Of a stretch of DNA of 64,000 nucleotides, positions 36,532 through 45,211 are shown piece by piece (the stretch's first letter is position 1; the number at the start of each line of letters is the position of its first letter). The position numbers were made by a program, and so were the translations under genes. This stretch comes from Pseudomonadota bacterium. GTDB lineage: Bacteria > Pseudomonadota > Gammaproteobacteria > Burkholderiales > Burkholderiaceae_C. The stretch lies in NCBI GenBank assembly GCA_020161065.1, contig JAIUPH010000019.1:1-64000 (forward strand), given 5' to 3'. The notes beneath the pieces were generated by a model that made no database searches, had not been told where the DNA came from, and saw nothing but the letters and a program-made list of their open reading frames with translations.

Positions 36532-36768
36532 TCGCGCCAGGCGGCGCCCGTCAGGGGCGATTTCTGGGGCGGCGAGAAGCGCAGCGCCGGGGTCGGCGCG
36601 CGCGCAGCGCGTGCTTCGTGAACTGACTCGCCGCATCTGTCCGAACGCAGCGAGCGAAGCGAGCGTAGTGAGTTATGCGGCGCGACCCCGGCGCGAGCAT
36701 CGCAGCGATGTCGGCGCTCAGCGCCGACCGCCACAGCATGAGCCCCTGGCGGGTGCCGCCTGGCGCGA
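36532..36768 (-). repeat. Long-hairpin element 2 (237 bp, 27-bp terminal inverted repeats)
   Basis: The ends 36532-36558 and 36742-36768 are inverted copies (25 of 27 match) but their sequence is unrelated to the ends of element 1. The inner stem GCGCCGGGGTCG/CGACCCCGGCGC is perfect. The core 36599-36680 is the inverted copy of the element 1 core, at the same offset (88 bp from one end, 66-67 from the other). The rest of the gap, 36148-36249 and 36769-36899, shows no gene or signal that I recognise. Confidence 0.8.
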
Positions 36769-36899
36769 TGCGCTGAACAGCCGCATGCACAACGTGGCCG
36801 CACGAACGTCTGCTGCGGGCCGCAAGCCGATGAGACGCGCCGTGCGGAGAGCCTTCTTTTCGGTTGAGGGGCGCGCGCCGCGCGCTGGGCGCGGTTCAT

Positions 36900-38267
36900 T
36901 TACCGGCCTTCCACTTCGGCAAACGCCGCGTCGAGCACGTCGCACAAGTGGTCGACCTCTTCGCGGCTGATGGTCAGCGCCGGCGACAGGATGATGTTGG
37001 CGCCCGAGGTGCGCACCATCGCGCCGCGACGGTAGGCGCTGCGCGCGACGGCGTTGATCTCTTTGGCGCCGCGCGGCAGCGGCGTCTTCTTGGCTTGATC
37101 GGCCACCAGTTCCAGGCAGACCATCAAGCCGACGCCGCGCACGTCGCCGATCAGCCGCGAGCGCGAGGCGATGTCTTGCAGCCGCTGCATCAGGTGCGCG
37201 CCCTGGCGTGCGGCGTTGCCGACCACGTCTTCGCTTTCCAGGATGTCCAGCGTCGCCAGCGCCGCGGCGGCCGCCACCGGATGGCCGCTGTAGGTGTAGC
37301 CGTGCGACACCGAACCGAGCGAGGGGTCGCCTTGCAGGAAGGCCTCGGCCACGCGGCCGTTGACCGCGGTGGCGCCCAGCGGCAGGTAGCCGGCCGAGAT
37401 GCCCTTGGCCAGGCACCACAGGTCGGCCTGCACGCCCCACAGCCGGGTGCCGAACAGGTGGCCGGTGCGGCCGAAGCCGGTGACCACCTCGTCGGCGATC
37501 AGCAGCACGCCGTGCTTGTCGCAGACCTTGCGCACCAGCGGCCAGTAGTTGGGCGGCGGCACGATCACGCCGCCGGCGCCCTGCACCGGCTCGGCGATGA
37601 AGGCGGCCACGGTGTCGGGGCCCTGGAACGTGATCTCGCGGTCGAGCAGCTCGGCGCAGATCTCGCCCAGGCGCTGCGGGTCGCTGCTGTAGGGGTTGCG
37701 GTAGAGCCAGGGCGTGTCGACGTGGAAGCAGCCGGGCAGCAGTGGCTCGTAGGCGCGGCGGAAGTTGGTGTTGCCGTTGACGCTCATGCCGCCGAAGTGC
37801 ACGCCGTGGTAGCCCTGGCGCAGGCTGATGAACTTCGTGCGGTCGGATTGACCCTTGAGTTTCCAGAACTGGCGCGCGATCTTCAGCGCGCCTTCCACCG
37901 CGTCCGACCCGCCGTTGCCGAACAGCACGGCGGCCACGCCGTCGGGCTGCATGATCTTCACCAGCCGCGCCGACAGCTCGATCGCCCGCGGGTGCGTGGT
38001 GCCGCGGAAGGTGTTGTAGAAGGCCAGCTCGTCGAGCTGCGCGACGATGGCGTCGCGGATCTCGGTGCGGCCGAAGCCGAGGTTGGCGCTCCACAGGCCG
38101 CCGACGCCGTCGATCATCTTGTGGCCGTCGATGTCCCAGATCCAGCTGCCTTCGCCGCGCGCGATGATGTCGGGCGGCGCGTCGCGCATGCCTTGCGGAT
38201 GCGCCATCGGGTGCCACAGGTATTGCGCGTTGGCGGCCTTCAGTTCGGCGGGGTTCATGCGGCGCAT
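36900..38267 (-). CDS. Class III omega-aminotransferase
   Basis: A PLP-dependent transaminase, likely for an omega-amino acid or amine with pyruvate or a keto acid as acceptor. The 455-residue protein has LWHPMAHPQ, FGNGGSDAVEGALKIARQ, QGYHGVHFGGMSV, ADEVVTGFGRTG and the PLP-lysine AKGISAGYLPLG. ATG 38267 follows a GAGGAG site by 5 nt and overlaps the HAD gene by 13 bp. With the upstream aldehyde dehydrogenase it could form a two-step amine-to-acid route. Confidence 0.93.
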   Translation of the reverse strand: MRRMNPAELKAANAQYLWHPMAHPQGMRDAPPDIIARGEGSWIWDIDGHKMIDGVGGLWSANLGFGRTEIRDAIVAQLDELAFYNTFRGTTHPRAIELSARLVKIMQPDGVAAVLFGNGGSDAVEGALKIARQFWKLKGQSDRTKFISLRQGYHGVHFGGMSVNGNTNFRRAYEPLLPGCFHVDTPWLYRNPYSSDPQRLGEICAELLDREITFQGPDTVAAFIAEPVQGAGGVIVPPPNYWPLVRKVCDKHGVLLIADEVVTGFGRTGHLFGTRLWGVQADLWCLAKGISAGYLPLGATAVNGRVAEAFLQGDPSLGSVSHGYTYSGHPVAAAAALATLDILESEDVVGNAARQGAHLMQRLQDIASRSRLIGDVRGVGLMVCLELVADQAKKTPLPRGAKEINAVARSAYRRGAMVRTSGANIILSPALTISREEVDHLCDVLDAAFAEVEGR

Positions 38268-38947
38268 GCGATCTCCTCGAGGTCGGCAAGGGGCAGCCGC
38301 AGGCGCGCGGCGACGGCGGCGATGCTGCCGTCGACGTCGCGCAGGTCGAAGAACTGCGACTGCAAGCCGGCGCGCTGCGCGCCGGCGATGTTGCGGAACT
38401 GGTCGTCGACGAACAGCACGCGCGCGGCCGGCAGCGCGAGCTGCTGCACCGCCATGGCGTAGGCGCGCGGGTCGGGCTTGAGTACCTGGGTATGCGTGGC
38501 GTCGACGATCACCTGCATGTCGCGCAGGATGTCCATGCGCGCCAGGAACTCGGCGCCGTAGAACAGCTCCAGCTCGTTGCTGAGGATGCCCAGCTTGAGC
38601 CCGGCGCCATGCGCGGCCTGCACGAGGCGGCGGATGCCGGGCCGCACCACGGCGTTGGGGTCGGTGTGGCGCAGCCGGGTCAGCATGGCCAGCATGTCCC
38701 ACTGCGGCTGGCCCACCGCTTGGCCCAGCTCGCGCGCGCGCTGCGCCCAGTAGTCGCGCTCGCTGATCTCGTCGCGCTGCATGGCTTGCCACAGCGCGTC
38801 GGTCTCCGGCGCGATCGGGCCGCGCCAGCGCAGCGAGCCGGGCTGCAGGCCCAGCTCGGCCTCGGTGTCGCGGTGGCGTTCGAACAGCGAGACGCTGATC
38901 ACGCTGCCGAAGTCCAGCAGCAAGGCCTGGGGGATGAGTGCGGTCAT
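38255..38947 (-). CDS. HAD-superfamily hydrolase lacking the usual second Asp
   Basis: The 230-residue protein has HAD motif 1 LLLDFGSVIS, motif 2 ILSNE, the lysine in LKPDPRAY, and motif 4 FVDDQFRNIAGA. Motif 1 is DFGSV rather than DxDxT: the nucleophile Asp is kept and the acid/base Asp is Gly, as in HAD proteins of the epoxide-hydrolase/YihX-like subgroup. Function therefore need not be phosphatase. It is coupled to the aldehyde dehydrogenase (ATGA) and overlaps the aminotransferase. Confidence 0.85.
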   Translation of the reverse strand: MTALIPQALLLDFGSVISVSLFERHRDTEAELGLQPGSLRWRGPIAPETDALWQAMQRDEISERDYWAQRARELGQAVGQPQWDMLAMLTRLRHTDPNAVVRPGIRRLVQAAHGAGLKLGILSNELELFYGAEFLARMDILRDMQVIVDATHTQVLKPDPRAYAMAVQQLALPAARVLFVDDQFRNIAGAQRAGLQSQFFDLRDVDGSIAAVAARLRLPLADLEEIACAA

Positions 38948-40383
38948 GGTGCGGCGACGCTGATCAGCTTGAGTTCGGTGTAGGACAGCAGGCCTTCAAG
39001 CCCGCTCTCGTGGCCCAGGCCGCTGTCCTTGACGCCGCCGAATGGCGTCTCGGGCTGCGAGACGCCGAAGTGGTTGATGCCCACCATGCCGGCCTGCAGG
39101 CCCTGGCCGAGCCGGTGCGCGGCCGCCAGGTCGTGCGTGAAGCCGTAGGCCGCCAGCCCGTAGGGCAGCGCGTTGGCGCGGCGAACCGCGTCGTCGAGGT
39201 CGTCGAAAGCATCGAGCAGCGCGATTGGGCCGAAGGGTTCCTGCCGCTGCACCTGCGCGGCGTCGCTCGCGCCTTCGATCACGGTCGGCGCATAGAACCA
39301 GCCCGGCCGATCGATGCGGTGGCCGCCGCACAGGACGCGGCCGCCGCAAGCGACGGCGTCGTCCACCAGGCGCTGCATCTCGGCCAGCCTGCGTTCGTGG
39401 ATCAGCGGGCCGAATTGCGTGCCGTCGTCGAGGCCGTTGCCCACTTTCAGCGCGCGCGCACCGGCGACGAAGGCGTCGCGGAAGGCATCGATGCGCGAGC
39501 GGTGCACCAGGAAGCGGATCGGCGAGGCGCACACCTGGCCGGCGTTGCGGAACTTGGCCGGCACGGCGAGCTTGGCCACCGCCGCGGGGTCGGCATCGGC
39601 GCAGACGATCACCGGCGCATGGCCGCCCAATTCGGCGGTGTAACGCTTGAGGTGCCTGGCCGCCAGCTCGCCGAGCTGCCGGCCCACCGGCACCGAGCCG
39701 GTGAACGAGACCTTGGCGATGGCCGGGTGGGCGATCAGCGTGGACGAGATCTGCGGCGGGTCGCCCAGCACGAGGTTCAGCACGCCCGGCGGCAGCCCGG
39801 CGTCGCGGAAGGCGCGCAGCAGCGCCAGCGCCGTGCCGGGCACCTGCTCGTCGGGCTTGAGCACCACGCTGCAGCCGGCGGCCAGCGCCCCGCCGATCTT
39901 GCGCGCCGGCAGGTTGGCCGGAAAGTTCCACGGCGTGAAGGCCGCCACCGGCCCCACCGGCACGCGCGCCACGGTCTGGCTCAGCACATTGGGCAGCCGC
40001 GGCGGCACGCCGCGCGCGGCCAGGCGCTTGGCCTCCTCGGCGAGGAAATCGATGATGTCGGCGCTGAGCTGCACCTCGCGCAGCGCCTCGGCCAGCGGCT
40101 TGCCCTGCTCCAGCGTCAGCGTGCGGGCGATGGCCGGGGCACGCTCGCGGATCAGCGCCGTGGCGCGCGTGATGAGGCGAAAGCGTTCCAGCGGCAGCGT
40201 GCGCGACCACACCGCGAAGCCGCGCGCGGCCGCCCCGGCGGCGGCGGCCAGGTCGGCCTCGTCGGCGGCGGCGTAGTCGGCCAGCGGCGCGCCGTCGGCC
40301 GGGTTCAGCACGCGCAGGCGGCGCGTGCCGCGGCCGGCGACGAAGGCGCCGTCGATGTACAGGCTGATCTCGGGGTCCGGCAT
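38944..40383 (-). CDS. NAD(P)-dependent aldehyde dehydrogenase (succinate-semialdehyde type)
   Basis: Oxidises an aldehyde to the acid. The 479-residue protein has FTPWNFPANLPARKIGGAL, the SFTGSVPVGRQLGELAA segment, ELGGHAPVIV (catalytic Glu), and GQVCASP (catalytic Cys). The GabD-like pattern suggests a semialdehyde substrate, fitting the aminotransferase two genes downstream. ATG 40383 is 9 nt from the -10 box, so the transcript may be almost leaderless. It is divergent from the MarR gene with a shared operator between. Confidence 0.93.
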   Translation of the reverse strand: MPDPEISLYIDGAFVAGRGTRRLRVLNPADGAPLADYAAADEADLAAAAGAAARGFAVWSRTLPLERFRLITRATALIRERAPAIARTLTLEQGKPLAEALREVQLSADIIDFLAEEAKRLAARGVPPRLPNVLSQTVARVPVGPVAAFTPWNFPANLPARKIGGALAAGCSVVLKPDEQVPGTALALLRAFRDAGLPPGVLNLVLGDPPQISSTLIAHPAIAKVSFTGSVPVGRQLGELAARHLKRYTAELGGHAPVIVCADADPAAVAKLAVPAKFRNAGQVCASPIRFLVHRSRIDAFRDAFVAGARALKVGNGLDDGTQFGPLIHERRLAEMQRLVDDAVACGGRVLCGGHRIDRPGWFYAPTVIEGASDAAQVQRQEPFGPIALLDAFDDLDDAVRRANALPYGLAAYGFTHDLAAAHRLGQGLQAGMVGINHFGVSQPETPFGGVKDSGLGHESGLEGLLSYTELKLISVAAP

Positions 40384-40391
40384 GGCGGCGC

Positions 40392-40425
40392 ATCATCGCG
40401 GCGACTTGTTTCGTTGTCAACAAGT
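40392..40425 (-). promoter_or_regulatory. Promoter with MarR-type operator upstream of aldehyde dehydrogenase
   Basis: Minus-strand -35 TTGACA (40415-40420), 17-bp spacer, -10 GATGAT (40392-40397). The operator TTGTTTCGTTGTCAACA (40406-40422) is identical to the sites at 24461 and 31908; here it is flanked by a perfect inverted repeat ACTTGTT (40404-40410)/AACAAGT (40419-40425). Confidence 0.82.
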
Positions 40426-40453
40426 TTGATTGCGGCGGCTGCTGGGCTACACT
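40426..40453 (+). promoter_or_regulatory. Promoter of the MarR-family regulator
   Basis: TTGATT (40426-40431), 16-bp spacer and TACACT (40448-40453). The predicted transcript start falls on the GTG at 40460. The operator ends directly upstream of the -35, consistent with autoregulation. Confidence 0.6.
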
Positions 40454-40459
40454 GATTCC

Positions 40460-41047
40460 GTGCCCGCCAAACCGCCCACCAAATTGCCCGGCAAATTGCC
40501 CGGCAAGGCGCCCGCCAAAGCGCCCGCCAAAGCCCCGAAGACCGCCAAGGTCACGGCCAAGGCGGCGCCGCGCCGCGTGGCCGTCAAGCGCGCCAACCTG
40601 GGGCCGATGGGCCGGCTGGACGACTTCATCCCCTACAAGCTGTCGGTGGTGGCCAACCGCGTCTCGCAGTCGATCGGCCGGCTGTTCGAGACCAAGTACA
40701 ACATCCAGATCCCCGAGTGGCGCATCTGCATGGCGCTCTACGCCTACGGCGACCTGGTGTTCAACGAGGTGGTGGAGCGCACCAGCATGGACAAGGCGCG
40801 CGTCTCGCGCGCGCAGCGCCGGCTGGCCGACCTGGGGATGATCCAGACGCGCGACGACCCGGCCGACGGCCGCAAGCTGATCCTCTCGCTGACGCCGGTG
40901 GGCGCCAAGCTGTGCGAGAACATCCTGCCGGAGGTGGCGCAGCGCGAGGCCTGGTTCCTGGCCGCGCTGGACGCCGACGAGCACCGCGCGCTCGACCTCA
41001 TCCTCGACAAGCTGATGAAGCGCAGCCTGGAGTTGCCGGCGTCCTGA
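40460..41047 (+). CDS. MarR-family transcriptional regulator
   Basis: The start GTG 40460 gives a 195-residue protein; a TTG at 40430 is in frame but lies upstream of the predicted -10. An N-terminal Lys/Pro/Ala-rich tail (repeats like [12 protein letters not shown]) of about 40 residues precedes the winged helix: [63 protein letters not shown] (recognition helix) and [15 protein letters not shown] (wing). Proteins of this class often repress aromatic or carboxylate catabolism and are released by a ligand. The shared operator in three promoters around it suggests a local regulon. Confidence 0.9.
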   Translation: MPAKPPTKLPGKLPGKAPAKAPAKAPKTAKVTAKAAPRRVAVKRANLGPMGRLDDFIPYKLSVVANRVSQSIGRLFETKYNIQIPEWRICMALYAYGDLVFNEVVERTSMDKARVSRAQRRLADLGMIQTRDDPADGRKLILSLTPVGAKLCENILPEVAQREAWFLAALDADEHRALDLILDKLMKRSLELPAS

Positions 41048-41055
41048 GTCGCCTT

Positions 41056-41091
41056 CAGGCCCTGCCGATGCCATGGCGGCGGCAGGGCCTG
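41056..41091 (+). terminator. Hairpin after the marR gene
   Basis: CAGGCCCTGCCG (41056-41067) pairs perfectly with CGGCAGGGCCTG (41080-41091) 9 bp after the stop codon. There is no T-run, so it may stabilise the 3' end rather than terminate by itself. Confidence 0.55.
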
Positions 41092-41093
41092 CA

Positions 41094-41122
41094 TTGCTTC
41101 GCCGGCGGCTTGTCTTTAAGAT
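41094..41122 (+). promoter_or_regulatory. Promoter of the ferredoxin gene
   Basis: TTGCTT (41094-41099), 17-bp spacer, TAAGAT (41117-41122), with a start expected near 41130. AAGATGC (41118-41124) is repeated inverted as GCATCTT at 41134-41140, which could be an operator or a 5' hairpin. Confidence 0.6.
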
Positions 41123-41154
41123 GCATTCGTCGCGCATCTTCAAGCGATACCGCC

Positions 41155-41523
41155 ATGACCTTCGTCGTCACCGAAGCCTGCATCCGCTGCAAGTACACCG
41201 ACTGCGTCGACGTCTGCCCGGTCGACGCTTTCCGCGAAGGGCCCAACTTCCTCGTCATCGACCCCGACGAGTGCATCGACTGCGCGGTCTGCGTGCCCGA
41301 GTGCCCGGTCAACGCGATCTATGCCGAGGAAGACGTGCCGGCCGACCAGCAGGACTTCATGGCGCTCAACGCCACGCTGGCGCGGCGCTGGAAGCCGATC
41401 ACCCGCACCAAGCTCGCGCTGCCCGACGCCGACGCCTGGGCCATGGTGAGCGACAAGCGCGCCGAACTCGACCGTGGCGACGCACCGGCGCCGGCGACGC
41501 CGGCGCTGAAGGACGGCGGTTGA
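41155..41523 (+). CDS. fdxA: 7Fe ferredoxin FdxA
   Basis: A small electron carrier with one 3Fe-4S and one 4Fe-4S cluster. The 122-residue protein begins [20 protein letters not shown] and has the cluster cysteines C-x2-C-x4-C-x3-CP in the first motif and [12 protein letters not shown] in the second, followed by AIYAEEDVP. The length and the C-terminal extension are typical of the proteobacterial FdxA family. It has its own promoter and is convergent with a tetR remnant. Confidence 0.95.
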   Translation: MTFVVTEACIRCKYTDCVDVCPVDAFREGPNFLVIDPDECIDCAVCVPECPVNAIYAEEDVPADQQDFMALNATLARRWKPITRTKLALPDADAWAMVSDKRAELDRGDAPAPATPALKDGG

Positions 41524-41547
41524 AGGACGGCAGCGGAGGCGCCTGAA

Positions 41548-41811
41548 TCAGGGCTTGCCGAGCGCGCCGCCGATGGCGGCTTCGAGTTCCTGGCGCACCT
41601 CGTCCAGCGGCCGCGTGCTGCGCTCGGCGCGGCACAGCGCCACCGTGCCTTCGATGGCCGCCACCGTCAGCGCCGCCAGCCGGCGCGCGCGCGCGGCCGG
41701 CACGCCTTCGCGGCGCAACGCGTCGGCCAGCAGCGCCTGCCAGCGCGCGAAGGCCTCGCGTGCCAGTTCGCGCAGCCGCGTGGCCGAGGGTTCGCCGTCG
41801 CCGTCGCCCGC
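41548..41811 (-). pseudogene. TetR-family regulator, C-terminal remnant without DNA-binding domain
   Basis: The frame encodes ATRLRELAREAFARWQALLA, then AARARRLAALTVAAIEGTVAL and a tail ending GGALGKP, the typical ligand-binding C-terminus of TetR regulators. No helix-turn-helix region is present: upstream of about 41811 the frame enters the 5' end of the molybdopterin oxidoreductase on the other strand. The HTH half and the intergenic region seem to be lost by deletion. Confidence 0.65.
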
Positions 41812-41824
41812 CGCCGAGCGCCCC

Positions 41825-43972
41825 GTGAAGACGGCGTGCATCCTGTGTTCGCGCAACTGCGGCCTGGACGTGACGGTGGCCGACGGCCACCTGCGCAGCA
41901 TCCGCGGCGACGCCGACCACGTGACCAGCCGCGGCTACCTGTGCCAGAAGGCGGCGCGGCTGGACCACTACCAGCACCATGCCGACCGCCTGCGCCACCC
42001 GCTCAAGCGCACGGCCGACGGCCAGTTCGTGCGCGTCGGCTGGGACGAGGCGCTGGTCGACATCGCGCAGCGGCTGCTGGCCTTGCGCCAACGCCACGGC
42101 GGCCGCGCCTTCGCCTTGGTCGGCGGCGGCGGCCAGGGCAACCACCTGGGCGGCGTCTACAGCCGCCAGCTGCTGGCGGCGATGGGCAGCCGCTACACCT
42201 ACAACTCGCTGGCGCAGGAGAAGACCGGCGACTTCTGGGTCAACGGCCGGCTGTTCGGCAGCCAGAGCTGCCACACCACCGAAGACGTCGAGCACGCCGA
42301 CTACGTGATCTTCATCGGCTGCAACCCCTACCAGTCGCACGGCATCCCGAATGCGCGCGACACGCTGCGCGCGCTGCAGAAGACGCCCGGGCGGACGATG
42401 GTGGTCATCGACCCGCGGCGCACCGAGACGGCGCGCATGGCGCACCACCACCTGCAGTTGCGGCCGGGGACCGACGCCTTCCTGCTGGCCGCGATGCTGG
42501 CGATCATCGTGCGCGAAGGCCTGCACGACCGCGACTTCATCGCCGCGCATTGCAGCGGCTTCGACGCCGTGGAGGCGGCGCTGCGCGAGGTGCCGGTGGA
42601 CGACTACGTGCGCCGCGCCGACGTGCCGCTGGCCGAGGTGCAGCGCGTCGCGCGCGACTTCGCGCGCGCCCAGCGCGCCTGCGTGCGCGTCGACCTGGGC
42701 GTGCAGCACACGCTGCATTGCACGCTCAACGGCTACCTCGAAAAACTGTTGTACCTGCTGACCGGCCAATTCGCGCGCGAAGGCGGCGTCAACCTGCACA
42801 CGCTGATGCTGCCGATGCTGGGCCACACCGACGAGCGCGAGACGCGCCGCGGCCGCCCGCTGGCGCGCACCGCCTGCCACGGCATGCACCCGATCGCCGG
42901 CATGTACCCGCCCAACCTGCTGCCCGACGAGATCCTCAAGGCCGGCGAGCAGCGCCTGCGCGCGCTGTTCGTCGACAGCGCCAACCCCGCGCTGACCTAT
43001 GCCGACGGCGCCGCGCAAGAGGCGGCGCTGCGCTCGCTGGAGCTGCTGGTGGTGGTCGACGTGGCGATGACCGAGACGGCGCGCCTGGCGCATTACGTGC
43101 TGCCGGCGGCCACGCAGTTCGAGAAGGTCGAGGCCACCGGCTTCAACCTGGAGTTCCCCGAGAACTTCTTCCACCTGCGCGCGCCCATCCTCGAATCGGC
43201 CGACGATACCTTGCCCGAGCCCGAGATCTACACCCGGCTGCTGGAAGCGATGGGCGCCATTCCGCGCCGCTGGCCGCTGCTGGCCGCCATCGCGCGCCGC
43301 CAGCCGCGGCGCGCGCGCTACCGGCCCTACCTGGCGGCGCTGCTCGGCACGCTCGCTTGGCGCCGGCGCTGGGCGCCGTTCGCTGCCTCCATCCTCTACC
43401 GCACGCTGGGCCCGACGCTGCCGCGCGGGCTGGCCGCCACGGCTTTTCTGCTGCCCTTGTCGGAAGCCTACGCGCGACGCCACCGGGTGGCCGTGCGGCG
43501 CGCCGGCCACCGCGACGGCACGGCGTTGTTCGAGGCCATCGTGCACGGCCGCTCGGGCGTGATCCTCAGCCGCCACGAATACGCCGAGAGCTGGCAGCTG
43601 ATGCGCACGCCCGACCAGCGCGTGCACCTGCAGGTGCCCGAGATGCTGCAGGAGCTGCGCGCGCTGCGCAGCGAGCCGGCGGCGCCGGCGGCGCCGGCGG
43701 CGCCGGCCGACGGCGCGTCGCTGCTGCTGATGGCCGGCGAGCGCCGCGCCTACAACGCCAACCAGATCTTCCGCAGCCCCGACTGGCGCAAGACCGATGC
43801 CGAAGGCGCGCTGCGCATGCACCCCGACGACCTGCGCCGCCTGGGCCTGGCCGAGGGCGGCCGCGCGCGCTGTCGAAGACGCCGTACCACAAGCACCTGC
43901 ACGTGCAGGTCGAAGCCGTGGCCGACGCCCCGCGCGAGCCCAGGCGCGCCGAGGCGCACTGAGGCGCATTGA
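41825..43972 (+). pseudogene. Molybdopterin oxidoreductase, 3' part broken by a deletion/frameshift
   Basis: The protein starts (GTG 41825) KTACILCSRNCGLDV with the 4Fe-4S Cys motif completed by RGYLCQKAARLD, and continues as a formate-dehydrogenase-like molybdopterin enzyme (GGGGQGNHLGGVYSRQLL, FIGCNPYQSHGIPNARD, VVIDPRRTETARMAHHHL). The last domain begins normally (LLMAGERRAYNANQIFRS) but after GLAEGGRAR (about 43870) it turns into an Arg-rich tail. A different frame from 43873 reads SKTPYHKHLHVQVEAV, which looks like the natural C-terminus of this kind of enzyme, so a block of about 50-70 codons appears deleted out of frame. An assembly error is possible. Confidence 0.7.
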
Positions 43973-43978
43973 GGCGTG

Positions 43979-45181
43979 CTACGCCGGCGCGGCGCCGCGC
44001 AGCGTGGCGCGCGCCTGGTCGAGGTCTTGCAGCGGGCCTTCGCCGCGCAGCGCGCGCAGCAGCCCGGCGTGGAACCACAGCAGGCTGGCCTCGTTGGCGC
44101 CGACGACCACCGGCGGCGCGGCGCCGGCGTCGAGGTTGCGCTGGATGCCGGCGGCGATGGGGAAGTCTTCGGCCTCGATCACCGACAGCGCGAGGTCGAC
44201 GTTGGCCTGCCAGTGCCGGCGCGCCGAGTCGGTGTCGATCGGTCCCGGCGCGTAGAGCGAGAACGACAGCCGCGCGCGGCCCGGCTCGGCCGCCGGCATG
44301 ACGCGCCAGATCTCGAAGTGGTCGCCCTGCCAGAAGAACACGGTGTATGGAAACAGCACGTAGATCGCCGCGCAGTGCGGCAGCAGGCCGTCGGCGCGCA
44401 GCGACTCGGCGTTCAGGCTGTGCCGCGCCAGCACGCCGCGCGAGCCCCAGCCGTAGGTGTCCAGCGTGCACAGGTTGGGGCGGAACACGGTGGCCACGCT
44501 GTCGCGATGCAGCACGGCGAAGTGGTAGGCCTCCAGGAAGGTGTCCATGCCCAGCTTCCAGTCGAAGGCGCCGTCGATCGGCACCGTGCTGAAGTGGCGC
44601 GCGGCGCGCAGGTCGTAATGCCGCAGGTCGGGGCACAGCGAATCGACGTAGGCCGCCAGCGCCGCTTCGCGGCCGGGCTCGGCCATGGCCCAGACCAGGC
44701 CGTCGCGCTCCAGCACCGGCAGCGGCAGCAGGCCGTGCGTTTCGCGCGGCAGGCCTTCGAAGCTGGCACCGTCGGGCACGCCCAGCAGCGCGCCGTCGAG
44801 CCCGTAGCTCCAGCCGTGGTAGGGGCAATTGATGCGCCGCGCCGCCGTGCAGGGCGCGGCGCCGGCGCGGCCCAGCTGCGCGCCGCGGTGGCGGCACTGG
44901 TTGGCGAAGGCGCGCACCACGCCGTCTTCGGCGCGCGTCAGCAGCAGCGGGCGCGGGCCGTGGTCGCAGGCCAGCCAGCTGCCCGGCTGCGGCAGGTCGC
45001 CCGACAGCGCCGCCAGCACCGGAAAACGCTGCGGCAGTTGCTCGCGCTCCAGCCGCGCGCGCTGCGGGTCGCGGTAAGTCTGGCCGTCGAAGGCCAGCCA
45101 CTGGCCGCGGTTGTCGTTGCGGCCGCTGGCCAGCAGCGCCAGCAGCCGCGCGCCGACCTGGGCCTGTTCGCTTGCATGCAT
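43979..45181 (-). CDS. Rieske non-heme iron oxygenase, alpha subunit
   Basis: The oxygenase component of a ring-hydroxylating or demethylating system. The 400-residue protein has the Rieske cluster motif C96-x-H98 ... C119-x2-H122 (QCRHRG ... NCPYHGWSY) and the catalytic-domain iron site in MDTFLEAYHFAVLHRD. No reductase or ferredoxin partner is adjacent; FdxA (41155) is the nearest ferredoxin. It lies 30 bp downstream of the enoyl-CoA hydratase gene and is likely co-transcribed with it. Confidence 0.92.
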   Translation of the reverse strand: MHASEQAQVGARLLALLASGRNDNRGQWLAFDGQTYRDPQRARLEREQLPQRFPVLAALSGDLPQPGSWLACDHGPRPLLLTRAEDGVVRAFANQCRHRGAQLGRAGAAPCTAARRINCPYHGWSYGLDGALLGVPDGASFEGLPRETHGLLPLPVLERDGLVWAMAEPGREAALAAYVDSLCPDLRHYDLRAARHFSTVPIDGAFDWKLGMDTFLEAYHFAVLHRDSVATVFRPNLCTLDTYGWGSRGVLARHSLNAESLRADGLLPHCAAIYVLFPYTVFFWQGDHFEIWRVMPAAEPGRARLSFSLYAPGPIDTDSARRHWQANVDLALSVIEAEDFPIAAGIQRNLDAGAAPPVVVGANEASLLWFHAGLLRALRGEGPLQDLDQARATLRGAAPA

Positions 45182-45211
45182 GTCGATCGCTCCTCGCTCC
45201 GATGCCGTCGA

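Noticed and set aside
36144..36899. Long open frames on both strands of the gap, coding Arg/Ser-rich proteins such as NSLRSLRSLRSDRCG
   Set aside because: They follow the palindromic hairpin elements, have no start signals and no domain; GC-rich repeats produce such frames without coding function.
41554..41824. A longer N-terminus for the molybdopterin oxidoreductase starting at 41555
   Set aside because: That stretch is the complement of the tetR remnant; the 4Fe-4S motif normally lies within the first 15-20 residues, as it does from GTG 41825.
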